A program made the position numbers and the translations under genes. This document shows, in pieces, positions 16,586 through 25,212 of a stretch of 64,000 bases of DNA. This stretch comes from Elusimicrobiota bacterium (GTDB lineage Bacteria > Elusimicrobiota > Elusimicrobia > Elusimicrobiales > UBA9959). The stretch lies in assembly GCA_026388155.1 (NCBI GenBank), contig JAPLKI010000016.1:124001-188000 (forward strand), read 5' to 3'. Within the stretch, counting starts at the first letter, position 1, and each line of letters starts with the position of its first letter. The notes under the pieces were generated by a model that searched no databases, had not been told where the DNA came from, and was given only the letters and a program-made list of their open reading frames with translations.

Positions 16586-17005
16586 TCACCGTATCACTAC
16601 TACGGTGCCCTTATAAACTCTCTTTTCAAGTCTTATCTGGTAAAGATACACCCCCCCGGGTTTTTTGCCGCCGGAATTGGGGTCCCATTCCAGGTCGTAG
16701 TAGTAAGAACTATCAAGATGTATTGTTTTAAGACGCATCTGGGCCACTTCCGCGCCGGCCAGATCGTATATCGTAGCCTCTATGGCGGCCGCCCGCGGGT
16801 TGTAACACTGGAAAACAAAAGTGTCGTTTTTATGGTCGCCGTTAGGCGTGACCAATCTTGAAAGGGCGCGGGAGTCGCCGACATTTATGGCGGCGCGCGG
16901 CATTGTTAAACACGCCAGCAGTAAAACAGCCGAAGCCAGTGTCCACCTGCTGACCTGCGGCAGGCTTGCCGGCGCCCGCTTTGGTTTTTTATAAGGCGAT
17001 TCCAT
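16586..17005 (-). CDS. small secreted protein consisting of a FlgD/CHU_C-like C-terminal domain
   Basis: A 139-residue protein (from ATG at 17003-17005) with a basic N-terminus, a signal-type hydrophobic stretch (WTLASAVLLLACL), then almost nothing but one immunoglobulin-like C-terminal domain of the FlgD-Ig/gliding-motility CHU_C type: TPNGDHKNDTFVF, YDLAGAEVA, PGGVYLYQI and YKGTVVVIR. The same domain closes the divergent gene at 17136. An upstream in-frame ATG at 17023 falls in repeat words (AATAGCAAATGG) and is rejected. A stand-alone sorting-type domain is unusual; it may be a shell, an adaptor, or the remnant of a larger protein. Confidence 0.75.
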   Translation of the reverse strand: MESPYKKPKRAPASLPQVSRWTLASAVLLLACLTMPRAAINVGDSRALSRLVTPNGDHKNDTFVFQCYNPRAAAIEATIYDLAGAEVAQMRLKTIHLDSSYYYDLEWDPNSGGKKPGGVYLYQIRLEKRVYKGTVVVIR

Positions 17006-17135
17006 ACATTTGCTATTTGCCATTTGCTATTCACAATTCTACTTTTCAATTGTGACTATTTTATTACGGAATTATGGATGGTGTCAGTCATTTGTTTGTA
17101 ATAATTTAGTCGCAAGGGAAAGATATACTTTAGCC
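17006..17135. promoter_or_regulatory. divergent promoter region with partial hairpin words
   Basis: A 130-bp gap between divergent secreted-protein genes. It carries unpaired element words (TTTGCTATTTGCCATTTGC) and a short inverted repeat, CACAATT...AATTGTG. It is the only divergent gap in the window with traces of the hairpin family. No confident -35/-10 pair could be picked. Confidence 0.4.
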
Positions 17136-18797
17136 ATGAAGCTAAGCTTGCGGGCGGCTTTTCCGCCCATGCTTTTTGCGTTGCTTTTCTGCGCGCCGGC
17201 CATGGCTGCACGGACGGCTTCGCTTTCTTTTGCCGACATCAACGGGATAATGTCCTATGGTTCCGGCATGATGTATTCATCGGATTTTGAATCGGAGGGT
17301 AACGCCCAGGAACTGGCGGTTTCAACCGGGGACGCGGAGTCCTACTCAGGGCGTTCCGGTAAGTTGTCTTTTTGGCCCATGCCCGCGCCGGTAAATAATT
17401 TAGCCGCTGTGGCTTTTTCAAGCAACACCCTTCGCCTTGTATGGACGGCTCCCACGGCGGACTGGACCCACAACAGGGGGGCCGCGCTGAGTTATATTCT
17501 GCGCTACAGCACGGCGATTCCGATTACGAGCGACGCCGGTTTCCGCTCCGCATCCGATTTTTCGCAAGATTGGCCGCCGCTGGGGCCCGGGTCGGGTGAG
17601 GAACGGATAATTGAAAACTTTAATCCGGGAACCACCTATTATTTTTCCATAGAGAGCGTCAACGATCAGGGATTTAGCTCCGAAATATCAAATTCAGTTA
17701 TAGCTTCGGCGCTCCCGCCGCTTCCCCCCATAAATTTAAATGTGATCTCATCCGGAACTTCCTCATATCGCGTAACCTGGATGGCGCCGACCGGCTATCA
17801 GAACCGCATTCCCTTTGGCAGCCGCTTTGCCCCGGCCTCACCCTACGAGGTGAATAGTTACCAGGTGTTTCGGGCTACAGCGTCCGCGAACGCCGATTGG
17901 CGGTTTATAGCTGAAGTCTCTTCCGGCGTATTCGCCTGGACCGATGTAGTGGACCAGGGTTCGCAATACTACTATCATGTAAAAGCTATAAATAAGGCGG
18001 GGGCCTCGCAGCCGTCTTACGCGAGGGCAGGCCAGTCGGGCGCTCTTTATTTTCTGGCGCCGGATAACGAAAGTGTATTGGAGGTGCCTGGCGACGCCGC
18101 AGGCCAATTCTTCTCGGCCGGCGCCGACCCGCTTGATACGTATTCAATAGAAATATCCACCCATCCCGAGGAGATATCCGGAATAGTGGTTAAGTCGGTG
18201 GAGTTCGCCGCTTATAAAGGCGGCCTGCAGCGGGATGACACATTTAAACTGTCCAAGCCCTCCGTTTTGAGGCTGTATTACCAAAAGAACGGCGCGGAAA
18301 TAGTCCCCTCAGCCGCGGACAGCGCCAGAAGCCCGCGGCAGGCCAAAGTCACCGCTTTGACCGCCGCAAAAGCCCTAAGCCTTTATTTTTATAATGGAGC
18401 CAAGTGGCTTCAGCTTTACGGCAAAGTGGACGAGACCGGAAAAAATATTCAACTTAACACCACGCTTTTGGGGCGTTATCAGATCCGCTCAACCGAGCGT
18501 CCAGGCGGTTTTTCGGCTGATCTCTCCGGTCTCTCCAACCGCCTTATAACTCCCAACGGCGACGGCAAAAATGATACCATGGTCTTTATTTTTGACAACC
18601 CCGATGACACGGCGGTGAAAGGCCGTATATTTGATATTAAAGGCTTGTTTGTGGCCACAATGAAGAAAGGACTGGTGGCAAATTCTCTGGTTTGGGACGC
18701 GAAAGCCGGAGGCCAGGCGGTGCCGGGCGGCGTCTACATTTATCAGATAGAAGCAAGCGGCCATGTGTACAACGGAACGGTGGTGGTCGTAAAGTAG
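17136..18797 (+). CDS. secreted fibronectin-III-type protein with FlgD/CHU_C-like C-terminal domain
   Basis: A 553-residue surface or secreted protein. The signal peptide MKLSLRAAFPPMLFALLFC ends near AMA. Two fibronectin type III-like modules follow (about 80-190 and 195-300, with PAPVNNLAAVAFSSNTLRLVW and LPPINLNVISSG starts), then a beta-rich region. The C-terminal domain (about 470-553) contains LITPNGDGKNDTMVF, VPGGVYIYQI and YNGTVVVVK, as in the neighbouring small protein. The start at 17136 removes 42 upstream codons that run through a promoter. DNA at 18307-18353 (encoding SAADSARSPRQAKVT) is 41/47 identical to intergenic DNA upstream of acpP, so this segment may be element-derived. 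Confidence 0.8.
   Translation: MKLSLRAAFPPMLFALLFCAPAMAARTASLSFADINGIMSYGSGMMYSSDFESEGNAQELAVSTGDAESYSGRSGKLSFWPMPAPVNNLAAVAFSSNTLRLVWTAPTADWTHNRGAALSYILRYSTAIPITSDAGFRSASDFSQDWPPLGPGSGEERIIENFNPGTTYYFSIESVNDQGFSSEISNSVIASALPPLPPINLNVISSGTSSYRVTWMAPTGYQNRIPFGSRFAPASPYEVNSYQVFRATASANADWRFIAEVSSGVFAWTDVVDQGSQYYYHVKAINKAGASQPSYARAGQSGALYFLAPDNESVLEVPGDAAGQFFSAGADPLDTYSIEISTHPEEISGIVVKSVEFAAYKGGLQRDDTFKLSKPSVLRLYYQKNGAEIVPSAADSARSPRQAKVTALTAAKALSLYFYNGAKWLQLYGKVDETGKNIQLNTTLLGRYQIRSTERPGGFSADLSGLSNRLITPNGDGKNDTMVFIFDNPDDTAVKGRIFDIKGLFVATMKKGLVANSLVWDAKAGGQAVPGGVYIYQIEASGHVYNGTVVVVK
18307..18353. repeat. repeat Q, coding copy
   Basis: A 47-bp segment (CCTCAGCCGCGGACAGCGCC...) matches 29552-29598 at 41 of 47 positions. 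Its middle, CCGCGGACAGCGCC...GCCCGCGGC, is partly palindromic. Here it is translated in the fibronectin-type protein; the other copy is non-coding. Confidence 0.7.
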
Positions 18798-18874
18798 CGA
18801 ATAGCAGACTTACTTCTCTATACTGGAACTTATCATTGGCGGGTTTTTAAGGGATTTTTAAACGCGGAGGATTT

Positions 18875-21850
18875 ATGAATTCAATAGAAAACGGTAATTT
18901 GCGGATTTCCCGAAAAATCAGGCGCAGTGTCGGTTCTTTTCTCTTCCTGTTGCCCGTTACCGGCTGCCTGTTGCCTTCCTATGCCGCCATCACGCCGACC
19001 CTGAGTTATCAGGGCTTTCTGCTGAACAAGGTGACTAATTTGGCCGTTGATACGCCGCAGGACATGAAATTTATTTTTTATGACGCGCCTCAGTCCGGAA
19101 ACGCGCTTTTCACCGAGAGCCGCTCTAATGTCCCGGTTCTGAAAGGACGCTATGATGTGGAGATAGGTTCGGTAACCGGCGGCATACCGTTTTCCGTGTT
19201 CCGGGGAGATACGGAGATTTGGCTTGAAATACAGGTTAAGAACCAAAGCAGCAATTACGAGGCAATGTTGCCGAGGATAAAAATGCAGGCTTCTCCTTAC
19301 TCCTTCAACTCCCTCTACGCTTCCACAGCTTCCGCCGCCACTCAAAATTTCTCGGCCGATACCATAAATGCTTTGCCGCAAACCCAAAACGGCGCCATAA
19401 CAGTTTCCACAAATATCGTTGTGCAGGGCGGACTTTCCGTGACCGGCATTGTGGAAAGCAAAGTCGGCGGTTTTATGTTTCCCGACGGCCATACGCAGAC
19501 GGAGGCCGCCGCCCAAAATATGTGGAAGCTGAGCGGCACCGGCAACGACCTTTACAGCGTAAACACGGGCAATGTGGGTATCGCCAACGACACGCCGCAG
19601 GCCCGGCTTGATGTTCTTTCTGCCGGCTCCGCGCAGACCGACATGGCGCAGATATGGCGTGATTCCGGCGGCGTGATAAAGGCCTCCATGTCCGCCACCG
19701 GCGTAATGACGGCGGCAAAGTTCGTTGGCGACGGCACGGGACTTTCAGGCCTGGTCTTAAAGGCCGGCGATTCCATGACAGGCCCGCTGACGGTGACTTC
19801 TCCGCTCGGATTGTCCGCTCCCAAAATAAAGCTTGCCGACAATGTAGAGCTTTCTTCAGCTACGACGGCTTTCCAGGGCGGCGTCTATATTTCAACCAAT
19901 GTGTATCTGCCTGCGGGGGCGAAATACTATGGCGACGGTTCCCAGCTTCAAGGCGTGCCGGTGGTCGACCCGACGAAAGTGGCCAAGAACGGCGACACAA
20001 TGACCGGACAGCTGACCCTGGGTAATAACTCCACGATGACCGTAACCGGCAATGCTTTCTCCGTGGGAGGAAGCACTTTCTCCATTTCCGGGGGTAATAC
20101 CGCCGTGGGCAGTTCTTCCTACCTGGCGCGGCTTACCGTGGGTGGAGGAATTATCGCCACTTCAAGTATAACAACACAGGCAGGGCTTTATGCGGATGCA
20201 ATAACAATAGGAGGAATGCTGCCTGGTTACACCTCCAGGGCCATCTTCAGCAATTTCGACACCTATAGTATAGAAACCGCTTCCAGCGTAATGGTTCACA
20301 CGGGCATAGTGACGGCTCCTGATTTTGTGGCTACAACCGGGCGATTTACAGGGCGATTTACAGGTGACGGTTCAGGGCTGACAAATATTAACGGGACCGA
20401 CACCAATAAAGTTTCAAAGGCAGGCGACATCATGACCGGGAGTTTGCTGATAACAGGCTCAAACCTGCAAACCTACTCATTTACGGTTTCAAGCCCCTCC
20501 AGTGTGAACGCGTACAGCCTGGCTGTAACCACCGATGGATATGTGGGTGTGCAGGTTTCAGCCCCCACCGCTCCGCTTGAGGTTAATCAGCAGATAAAAA
20601 TTTCAAACTCCGCCAAGAACGGTTTCATAAGCTGGGCCTCACTGGGCGGCGGCGTCAGCCAGGGCGCTTTGGGTTTTCCGGCCGGCACAAGGGACCTGGT
20701 CTACCGGGCGGCCGGTTCGGACCCGGTCACCGGCGGCCAGGAAGCGTTCAGAATAAGATCCGACCAATCCGGAAACTGGAGCGCGGGCATCGGAACCGCT
20801 GCTCCGCAAGCGGGATTGCATATAAACGCAAATACACTTTTCGGGGCTGACCTGAATTCGCCTATAATGTATGTGAGCACAAATTCTTCCGGCGTGGGTA
20901 TTTCAACTACCTCAATTACCAGCAAACTGACGGTCGATGGCGGCATTCTTGCCACTTCTTCAATTACCGCGCGCGGCGGCTATTATGGAAACCAGAGCGG
21001 TATTACCCTTAACGGCAATACCGGCATTGGAAGCAGTCCGTCGCCGGATGCGGGTCTATATGTGGCGAAGGCCGGCGCTGCGTATACCCTGGCCGTAGGC
21101 ATGCATGGTACACCTGATGAGTACACCAAGTATTATGATTTTGCCGTCACTGCAGGAGGCCGTGTAGGCATTGGTTTGGATTTTAATACAACCGAGCCGA
21201 CTAATAATTTGCAGGTCGTTAACTCAATAAGGATAGGCGCCGAGGACGGCGGGGATTCCATAGCTTCTCTTATTTTGCGCCCGGTTGGCGGCCCCACCTA
21301 TATAAGCTGGAGCGAAAACCAATCCGGCTACCGGAACAAAGGTGTTTTGGGCTTCGCGCTCAATTCCAATGATCTGGTTTACAAAGCCGGCGCAAGCGAT
21401 CTCAGCAATGGCGTTGAGGTTTTCAGGATCGCCGCCAATTCCTCCGGCGGCTCATGGAAATTCGGTATAGGGACTAACAACCCGACGGAAAGGTTCCATG
21501 TGGCAACCAACGTGCTTATAAGCACGGCCGCTACTTCTCCTATACTTTTTGTAAGCACGGCCAGCGGCAATGTGGGGATAGGCACCAGTTCCCCCGCTAC
21601 GCCGCTGGATGTGCGGGGCACGGCAAGTTTTGGAAGCGCGGCTACCCGCTCCACTATTACAGCCGAGGGTTTTTGGCAGCCGCGTTGGCTCACCTCAGCC
21701 GAAATACAGACGCTTCCTGCAACCGCGGTCGGCCAGGTTATTGGCAGTTCGACCTTACAAGACCTTTGTGTCTCCACCGGTGTAGTGGCCGGCTCATGGG
21801 TGCGGGTTGGTTTCGGGACCCCATCAGGGAATAATAATGCGTGTTGGTAA
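18875..21850 (+). CDS. large secreted tail-fibre-like repeat protein
   Basis: A 991-residue protein with an N-terminal signal region (SVGSFLFLLPVTGCLLPSYA), a beta domain opening TPTLSYQGFLLNK, then a long repetitive body. It contains three GDxMTGxL units (KAGDSMTGPL, KNGDTMTGQL, KAGDIMTGSL), several FVGDGTGLSGL/FTGDGSGLTNI units and recurrent GNVGIGTSSPATPLDV-like units, all words typical of phage tail fibres and bacterial trimeric surface fibres. The C-terminus ends GTPSGNNNACW after an AEIQTLPATAVGQ segment. GGAGG precedes ATG. Likely a surface-exposed fibre or adhesin. It lies downstream of the sorting-domain proteins but lacks their C-terminal domain. No phage structural neighbours exist, so a prophage origin is not supported. 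Confidence 0.75.
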   Translation: MNSIENGNLRISRKIRRSVGSFLFLLPVTGCLLPSYAAITPTLSYQGFLLNKVTNLAVDTPQDMKFIFYDAPQSGNALFTESRSNVPVLKGRYDVEIGSVTGGIPFSVFRGDTEIWLEIQVKNQSSNYEAMLPRIKMQASPYSFNSLYASTASAATQNFSADTINALPQTQNGAITVSTNIVVQGGLSVTGIVESKVGGFMFPDGHTQTEAAAQNMWKLSGTGNDLYSVNTGNVGIANDTPQARLDVLSAGSAQTDMAQIWRDSGGVIKASMSATGVMTAAKFVGDGTGLSGLVLKAGDSMTGPLTVTSPLGLSAPKIKLADNVELSSATTAFQGGVYISTNVYLPAGAKYYGDGSQLQGVPVVDPTKVAKNGDTMTGQLTLGNNSTMTVTGNAFSVGGSTFSISGGNTAVGSSSYLARLTVGGGIIATSSITTQAGLYADAITIGGMLPGYTSRAIFSNFDTYSIETASSVMVHTGIVTAPDFVATTGRFTGRFTGDGSGLTNINGTDTNKVSKAGDIMTGSLLITGSNLQTYSFTVSSPSSVNAYSLAVTTDGYVGVQVSAPTAPLEVNQQIKISNSAKNGFISWASLGGGVSQGALGFPAGTRDLVYRAAGSDPVTGGQEAFRIRSDQSGNWSAGIGTAAPQAGLHINANTLFGADLNSPIMYVSTNSSGVGISTTSITSKLTVDGGILATSSITARGGYYGNQSGITLNGNTGIGSSPSPDAGLYVAKAGAAYTLAVGMHGTPDEYTKYYDFAVTAGGRVGIGLDFNTTEPTNNLQVVNSIRIGAEDGGDSIASLILRPVGGPTYISWSENQSGYRNKGVLGFALNSNDLVYKAGASDLSNGVEVFRIAANSSGGSWKFGIGTNNPTERFHVATNVLISTAATSPILFVSTASGNVGIGTSSPATPLDVRGTASFGSAATRSTITAEGFWQPRWLTSAEIQTLPATAVGQVIGSSTLQDLCVSTGVVAGSWVRVGFGTPSGNNNACW

Positions 21851-21873
21851 ATTCTGTTTCTCCTCTTATTTGC

Positions 21874-21879
21874 TATAAT
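21874..21879 (+). promoter_or_regulatory. -10 box of the riboflavin operon promoter
   Basis: TGCTATAATT contains TATAAT, with a weak -35 (TTCTGT) 16 bases upstream. A start near 21886 would place transcription exactly at the first base of the FMN aptamer's closing helix, which supports the assignment. Confidence 0.6.
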
Positions 21880-21886
21880 TATTTTA

Positions 21887-22007
21887 GTTCTTCAGGGCGG
21901 GGTGTAATTCCCCACCGGCGGTAACCTCCTAAGGAAGCCCGCAAGCCCGCGAGGGCAGACCCGGTTAAACTCCGGGGCCGACGGTACAGTCCGGATGAAA
22001 GAAGAAC
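21887..22007 (+). promoter_or_regulatory. FMN riboswitch (RFN element)
   Basis: The closing helix P1 is perfect: GTTCTTC (21887-21893) pairs with GAAGAAC (22001-22007). Conserved blocks are present in order: AGGGCGGGGTG, CCCCACCGGCGGTAA, AGCCCGCAAGCCC, GCAGACCCGGTTAAACTCCGG, GCCGACGGTACAGTCCGGATG. It binds FMN and is expected to cause premature termination upstream of ribBA. CTTCAGGGC at 21890-21898 is the exact complement of GCCCTGAAG at 22121-22129, the left arm of the downstream terminator, so an antiterminator pairing is available when FMN is absent. Confidence 0.95.
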
Positions 22008-22010
22008 GAT

Positions 22011-22112
22011 AACAGCAGCGAACAGCAAATAGCGAATAGAGAATAGCGAACAATTTCCTTTTCTCTGAATGCCTCCACCCCTAATCGCTAATAGCTATTC
22101 GCAATTCGCTGT
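22011..22112. repeat. intergenic hairpin E7 (TAGCGAA type) inside the riboswitch leader
   Basis: The left arm repeats AGCGAACAGCAAATAGCGAATAG. The right arm CGCTAATAGCTATTCGCAATTCGCTG is complementary. The centre, AACAATTTCCTTTTCT, is a decayed core. It sits between the FMN aptamer and its terminator, adding about 100 bases to the expression platform. Confidence 0.75.
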
Positions 22113-22120
22113 AGTTGGAC

Positions 22121-22151
22121 GCCCTGAAGAAAAAGCTTCGGGGCTTTTTTT
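22121..22151 (+). terminator. FMN-controlled transcription terminator
   Basis: GCCCTGAAG (22121-22129) pairs with CTTCGGGGC (22136-22144) around an AAAAAG loop, followed by seven T. The left arm is complementary to the 5' side of the FMN aptamer, the usual arrangement of a riboswitch expression platform. Confidence 0.9.
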
Positions 22152-22162
22152 ATGGACAAAAT

Positions 22163-23356
22163 ATGAGCAAATCTTTTTCCCCTATTGAGGAAATAGTTAA
22201 AGACCTGCGCCGGGGCCGCATGGCGATAATTACCGACGACGAAAACCGCGAGAATGAGGGAGACCTTGTGCTGGCGGCCCAGTTCGCGGACGAGAAAAAA
22301 ATAAACTTCATAGCCAGACACGCCCGCGGGCTGATCTGCGCCCCCTTAAGCCCGGAACGCGCGCTTCGCCTTGAGCTTGGCCCCATGCAGCGGGAAAACA
22401 GCGACCCTTTTAAAACCAGCTGGCTTATTTCAGCGGACGCTAAAAAAGGCGTTACCACGGGTATTTCAGCCGCTGACCGCGCCAAAACGCTGCGTGTGCT
22501 GGCGGGGCGCCGTTACTCAGGCGGGGATCTCACGCGGCCGGGCCATGTTTTTCCCCTGCGGGCCAGGGAGGGCGGGGTTCTGGTGCGCTGCGGCCATACC
22601 GAGGCCTGTGTGGACCTTTTAAAACTTGCGGGGCTTGAGCCGGCCGGCGTTATCTGCGAAATAATGAATCGCGACGGCACCATGGCAAGGCTTGCCGACC
22701 TTAAAAAATTCGCCCTGCGCCATCGTCTTAAAATGGCTACAATAGCCGGTCTTATCGCCTATCGCCGGGCCCGCGAATCGTTGATCGAGCAATCCGCGTC
22801 TTCCATTTTGCCCACTGAATACGGCCTGTTTAAAATAAGCGTTTATAAAGACACTCTTACCGGGCTTGAGCACACGGCGCTGGTGATGGGCGAAATAGAA
22901 AATCCGGTGCTGGTGCGAGTCCATTCGGAATGCCTGACGGGCGATGTGTTCGGTTCAAAACGCTGTGATTGCGGGCAGCAGTTGAGGGCGGCCATGTGCG
23001 CCGTGGCCGCCGAAGGTTCCGGAGTTATACTCTATATGCGCCAGGAAGGCCGCGGCATCGGGCTTTTGAACAAAATAAAGGCCTACGGCCTGCAGGACAA
23101 GGGTTATGACACTGTTACCGCGAACACGGCCCTGGGCTTTAAGGCCGATCTGCGTGATTACGGCATAGGGGCGCAAATACTGTGCGACCTGGGGGTCAGG
23201 AAAATGCGACTGCTCACCAATAATCCCAAAAAAATAATAGGGCTTGAGGGATACGGGCTTGAAATAACCCGAAGAGTGCCTATAGTCATACAGCCGAATG
23301 TCCATAATTTAAAATACCTTAAAACTAAACAAAAAAAGTTGGGACACTTGTTTTAA
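22163..23356 (+). CDS. ribBA: bifunctional 3,4-dihydroxy-2-butanone-4-phosphate synthase / GTP cyclohydrolase II
   Basis: Two steps of riboflavin synthesis in one chain of 397 residues. The RibB half (about 5-205) has [21 protein letters not shown] and GHTEACVDL. The RibA half (about 210-395) has [20 protein letters not shown], giving the zinc cysteines, and [18 protein letters not shown]. Start ATG at 22163 lies 11 bases after the terminator T-run; the reading frame upstream runs through the terminator and is not used. No strong Shine-Dalgarno, only GGAC. First gene of the riboflavin set, under the FMN riboswitch. Confidence 0.95.
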   Translation: MSKSFSPIEEIVKDLRRGRMAIITDDENRENEGDLVLAAQFADEKKINFIARHARGLICAPLSPERALRLELGPMQRENSDPFKTSWLISADAKKGVTTGISAADRAKTLRVLAGRRYSGGDLTRPGHVFPLRAREGGVLVRCGHTEACVDLLKLAGLEPAGVICEIMNRDGTMARLADLKKFALRHRLKMATIAGLIAYRRARESLIEQSASSILPTEYGLFKISVYKDTLTGLEHTALVMGEIENPVLVRVHSECLTGDVFGSKRCDCGQQLRAAMCAVAAEGSGVILYMRQEGRGIGLLNKIKAYGLQDKGYDTVTANTALGFKADLRDYGIGAQILCDLGVRKMRLLTNNPKKIIGLEGYGLEITRRVPIVIQPNVHNLKYLKTKQKKLGHLF

Positions 23357-23375
23357 GGAAGAAATAGGAGGAAAA

Positions 23376-23834
23376 ATGAAAACACTTGAAGGCAATATGA
23401 ACGCTGAGGGGCTGAAATTCGCGGTGGTAATGTCGCGCTTTAACGACTTTATAACCTCGCGCCTTTTGGAAGGTGCCGTGGATACCATAAAGCGCCACGG
23501 CGGGCTGGAAAAGGATATTACCGTGGTGAAAGTCCCCGGTTCATACGAAATACCCGTGGCTTGCGAGCGTCTGGCCGCCGGCAAATATGACGCGATAGTC
23601 TGCCTTGGGGCCGTGATAAAAGGCGAAACTCCGCATTTTGACCTGGTGGCGCAGGAAACCGCAAAAGGCATAGCCGAGGTTTCACTTAAACATAAACTGC
23701 CGGTTATTTTTGGAGTGGTGACGGCCGAGAATCTTGAGCAGGCCATAGAGCGCGCCGGAGTGAAACACGGCAACAAGGGCGCGGACGCTGCCCGCTCCGC
23801 CATAGAAATGGCAAACCTTTTTAAAAATCTATAG
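23376..23834 (+). CDS. ribH: 6,7-dimethyl-8-ribityllumazine synthase
   Basis: Condenses the RibB and RibD pathway products to lumazine. 152 residues, the normal size. Visible motifs: [18 protein letters not shown] at the start of the fold, [25 protein letters not shown] with the catalytic histidine, and [12 protein letters not shown]. Start ATG with AGGAGG 6 bases upstream. It follows ribBA by 19 bases and its stop (TAG) begins hairpin E8. Confidence 0.95.
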   Translation: MKTLEGNMNAEGLKFAVVMSRFNDFITSRLLEGAVDTIKRHGGLEKDITVVKVPGSYEIPVACERLAAGKYDAIVCLGAVIKGETPHFDLVAQETAKGIAEVSLKHKLPVIFGVVTAENLEQAIERAGVKHGNKGADAARSAIEMANLFKNL

Positions 23835-23951
23835 CCATAAGCTATAAGCCATATGCCATAAGTTTTGAGGAGCTCCTTATAAAAGCTTACGGCTTACGGC
23901 CTATGGCGTATGGCATGTTTATGGCTTATGGCATGTTTATGGCCTATGGCA
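23832..23951. repeat. intergenic hairpin E8 (GCCATAA type)
   Basis: The left arm ATAGCCATAAGCTATAAGCC and the right arm TACGGCTTACGGCCTATGGC pair around the core TTGAGGAGCTCCTTATAAAAGC. The right arm is extended by two extra copies of GGCATGTTTATGGC. It overlaps the ribH stop and lies just upstream of ribD. Confidence 0.78.
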
Positions 23952-23966
23952 ATAGAGATGATATCC

Positions 23967-25127
23967 ATGATAGATAAGGATAAATTTTACATGTCCCGCG
24001 CAGCGGTGCTGGCCCGCAAGGGCGAATATGGTGCGCATCCAAACCCTATGGTAGGGGCGGTGGTCGTGAAAGGCGGCCGGATAATTGGGGAAGGTTGGCA
24101 CAGGTCATTCGGCGGCCCCCACGCCGAGATAAACGCTCTTAAAACCTGTTCCGCTTCGGCCGCCGGGGCTACGCTTTATGTGACCCTTGAGCCCTGTTCA
24201 ACTTACGGCAAAACTCCCCCCTGCACGGCGGCGCTGATAAAAGCTAAACTGGGCCGGATTGTAATCGGAGCCGCGGACCCTAATCCCGCTAACCGCGGCC
24301 GCGCCGCTAAAATACTTTCGGCGGCCGGGATAAAGACCAAAAGCCATGTTCTTGAAAATGTCTGCCTGGCTTTAAATCCGGCTTTCAATAAATTCATGCG
24401 CACCGGCCTGCCTTTTGTAACGCTTAAAACAGCCCAAAGCCTTGACGGCAAGATAGCGGATTTCAGGGGCCGCGCCCGCTGGATTTCAGGCCCCGCCGCG
24501 CGTCTTGAAACCCATAAATTGCGGGCCCGGTCCGACGCGGTGCTTGCCGGGATAAATACCGTTCTTAAAGACGACCCCATGTTGAATGTAAGAGGCGTTA
24601 AAGTAAGCCGCCAGCCGTACATAATCATTTTAGATTCCACCTTAAAGATAAGCCGTTCGGCCGCCCTGTTTTCCAATGACAGGGTTATAATAGCCACAAC
24701 AAAAAAAGCGCCGGCGCGCGCTATAAAAAAACTTAACCGGCAAAACGCCCGAATCATGGTTTTGCCTGCGGATAGCGGCGGCAGAGTATCGCTTAAAGCC
24801 CTGTTGACGGAGCTTGGCAAGCTTGGCATAGCTCACCTGCTGGTTGAAGGCGGCGGTACGGTTATAGGCTCTTTTATTTCTGAGGGGCTGGCGGATCGTC
24901 TGGTCTGTTTTATCGCCCCATTGGTTATCGGCGGTGCGGCTTCTAAAAGTCCGGTTATCTGGAACGACTCTTTGAACGCTAAAAGAAAGGAATTAGGTAT
25001 CAGGGTTAAAATGGCTGGGTTAAGTTTAGTCGGAGAGGATCTTATGGTCGAATACAGCCTGAATCCAAAAACTTACCCTGTTAAGCCCGCGCGATTATAT
25101 TGGCGAAATAGGGAAGTAGCGAAGTAG
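23967..25127 (+). CDS. ribD: bifunctional diaminohydroxyphosphoribosylaminopyrimidine deaminase / reductase
   Basis: Deamination and side-chain reduction steps of riboflavin synthesis, 386 residues. The deaminase half has PNPMVGAVVV, the zinc motif HAEINAL with the catalytic glutamate, and LEPCSTYGKTPPC with the two zinc cysteines. The reductase half begins VTLKTAQSLDGKIAD and includes SDAVLAGINTVLKDDP and LLVEGGGTVIGSF. Start chosen at 23967 (MIDKDKFYMSRA); ATG 23958 is also possible, while earlier in-frame ATGs lie in hairpin E8. The last codons and stop (VAK then TAG) are encoded by hairpin E9, extending the C-terminus slightly. Confidence 0.93.
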   Translation: MIDKDKFYMSRAAVLARKGEYGAHPNPMVGAVVVKGGRIIGEGWHRSFGGPHAEINALKTCSASAAGATLYVTLEPCSTYGKTPPCTAALIKAKLGRIVIGAADPNPANRGRAAKILSAAGIKTKSHVLENVCLALNPAFNKFMRTGLPFVTLKTAQSLDGKIADFRGRARWISGPAARLETHKLRARSDAVLAGINTVLKDDPMLNVRGVKVSRQPYIIILDSTLKISRSAALFSNDRVIIATTKKAPARAIKKLNRQNARIMVLPADSGGRVSLKALLTELGKLGIAHLLVEGGGTVIGSFISEGLADRLVCFIAPLVIGGAASKSPVIWNDSLNAKRKELGIRVKMAGLSLVGEDLMVEYSLNPKTYPVKPARLYWRNREVAK

Positions 25128-25203
25128 CGAATGAAAAATAGAAAAAACCGTCAAGATTCGCATTCCCACCACTATTCGCTATTCGCTGTTCGCTATTCGC
25201 TGT
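25114..25203. repeat. intergenic hairpin E9 (TAGCGAA type)
   Basis: GAAGTAGCGAAGTAGCGAATG on the left pairs with CTATTCGCTATTCGCTGTTCGC on the right. The spacer is A-rich and the core is not recognisable. The ribD stop codon is a TAG of the repeated word. Confidence 0.72.
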
Positions 25204-25212
25204 CCTCATCTT

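Noticed and set aside
18875-21850. Prophage tail module
   Set aside because: Only the fibre-like gene is present; no tail, capsid, terminase or integrase genes, and its neighbours are chromosomal.
23910-23966. Upstream start codons for ribD within hairpin E8
   Set aside because: Codons come from repeated ATGGC words of the hairpin; the ribD family starts near MIDKDKFYMSRA.
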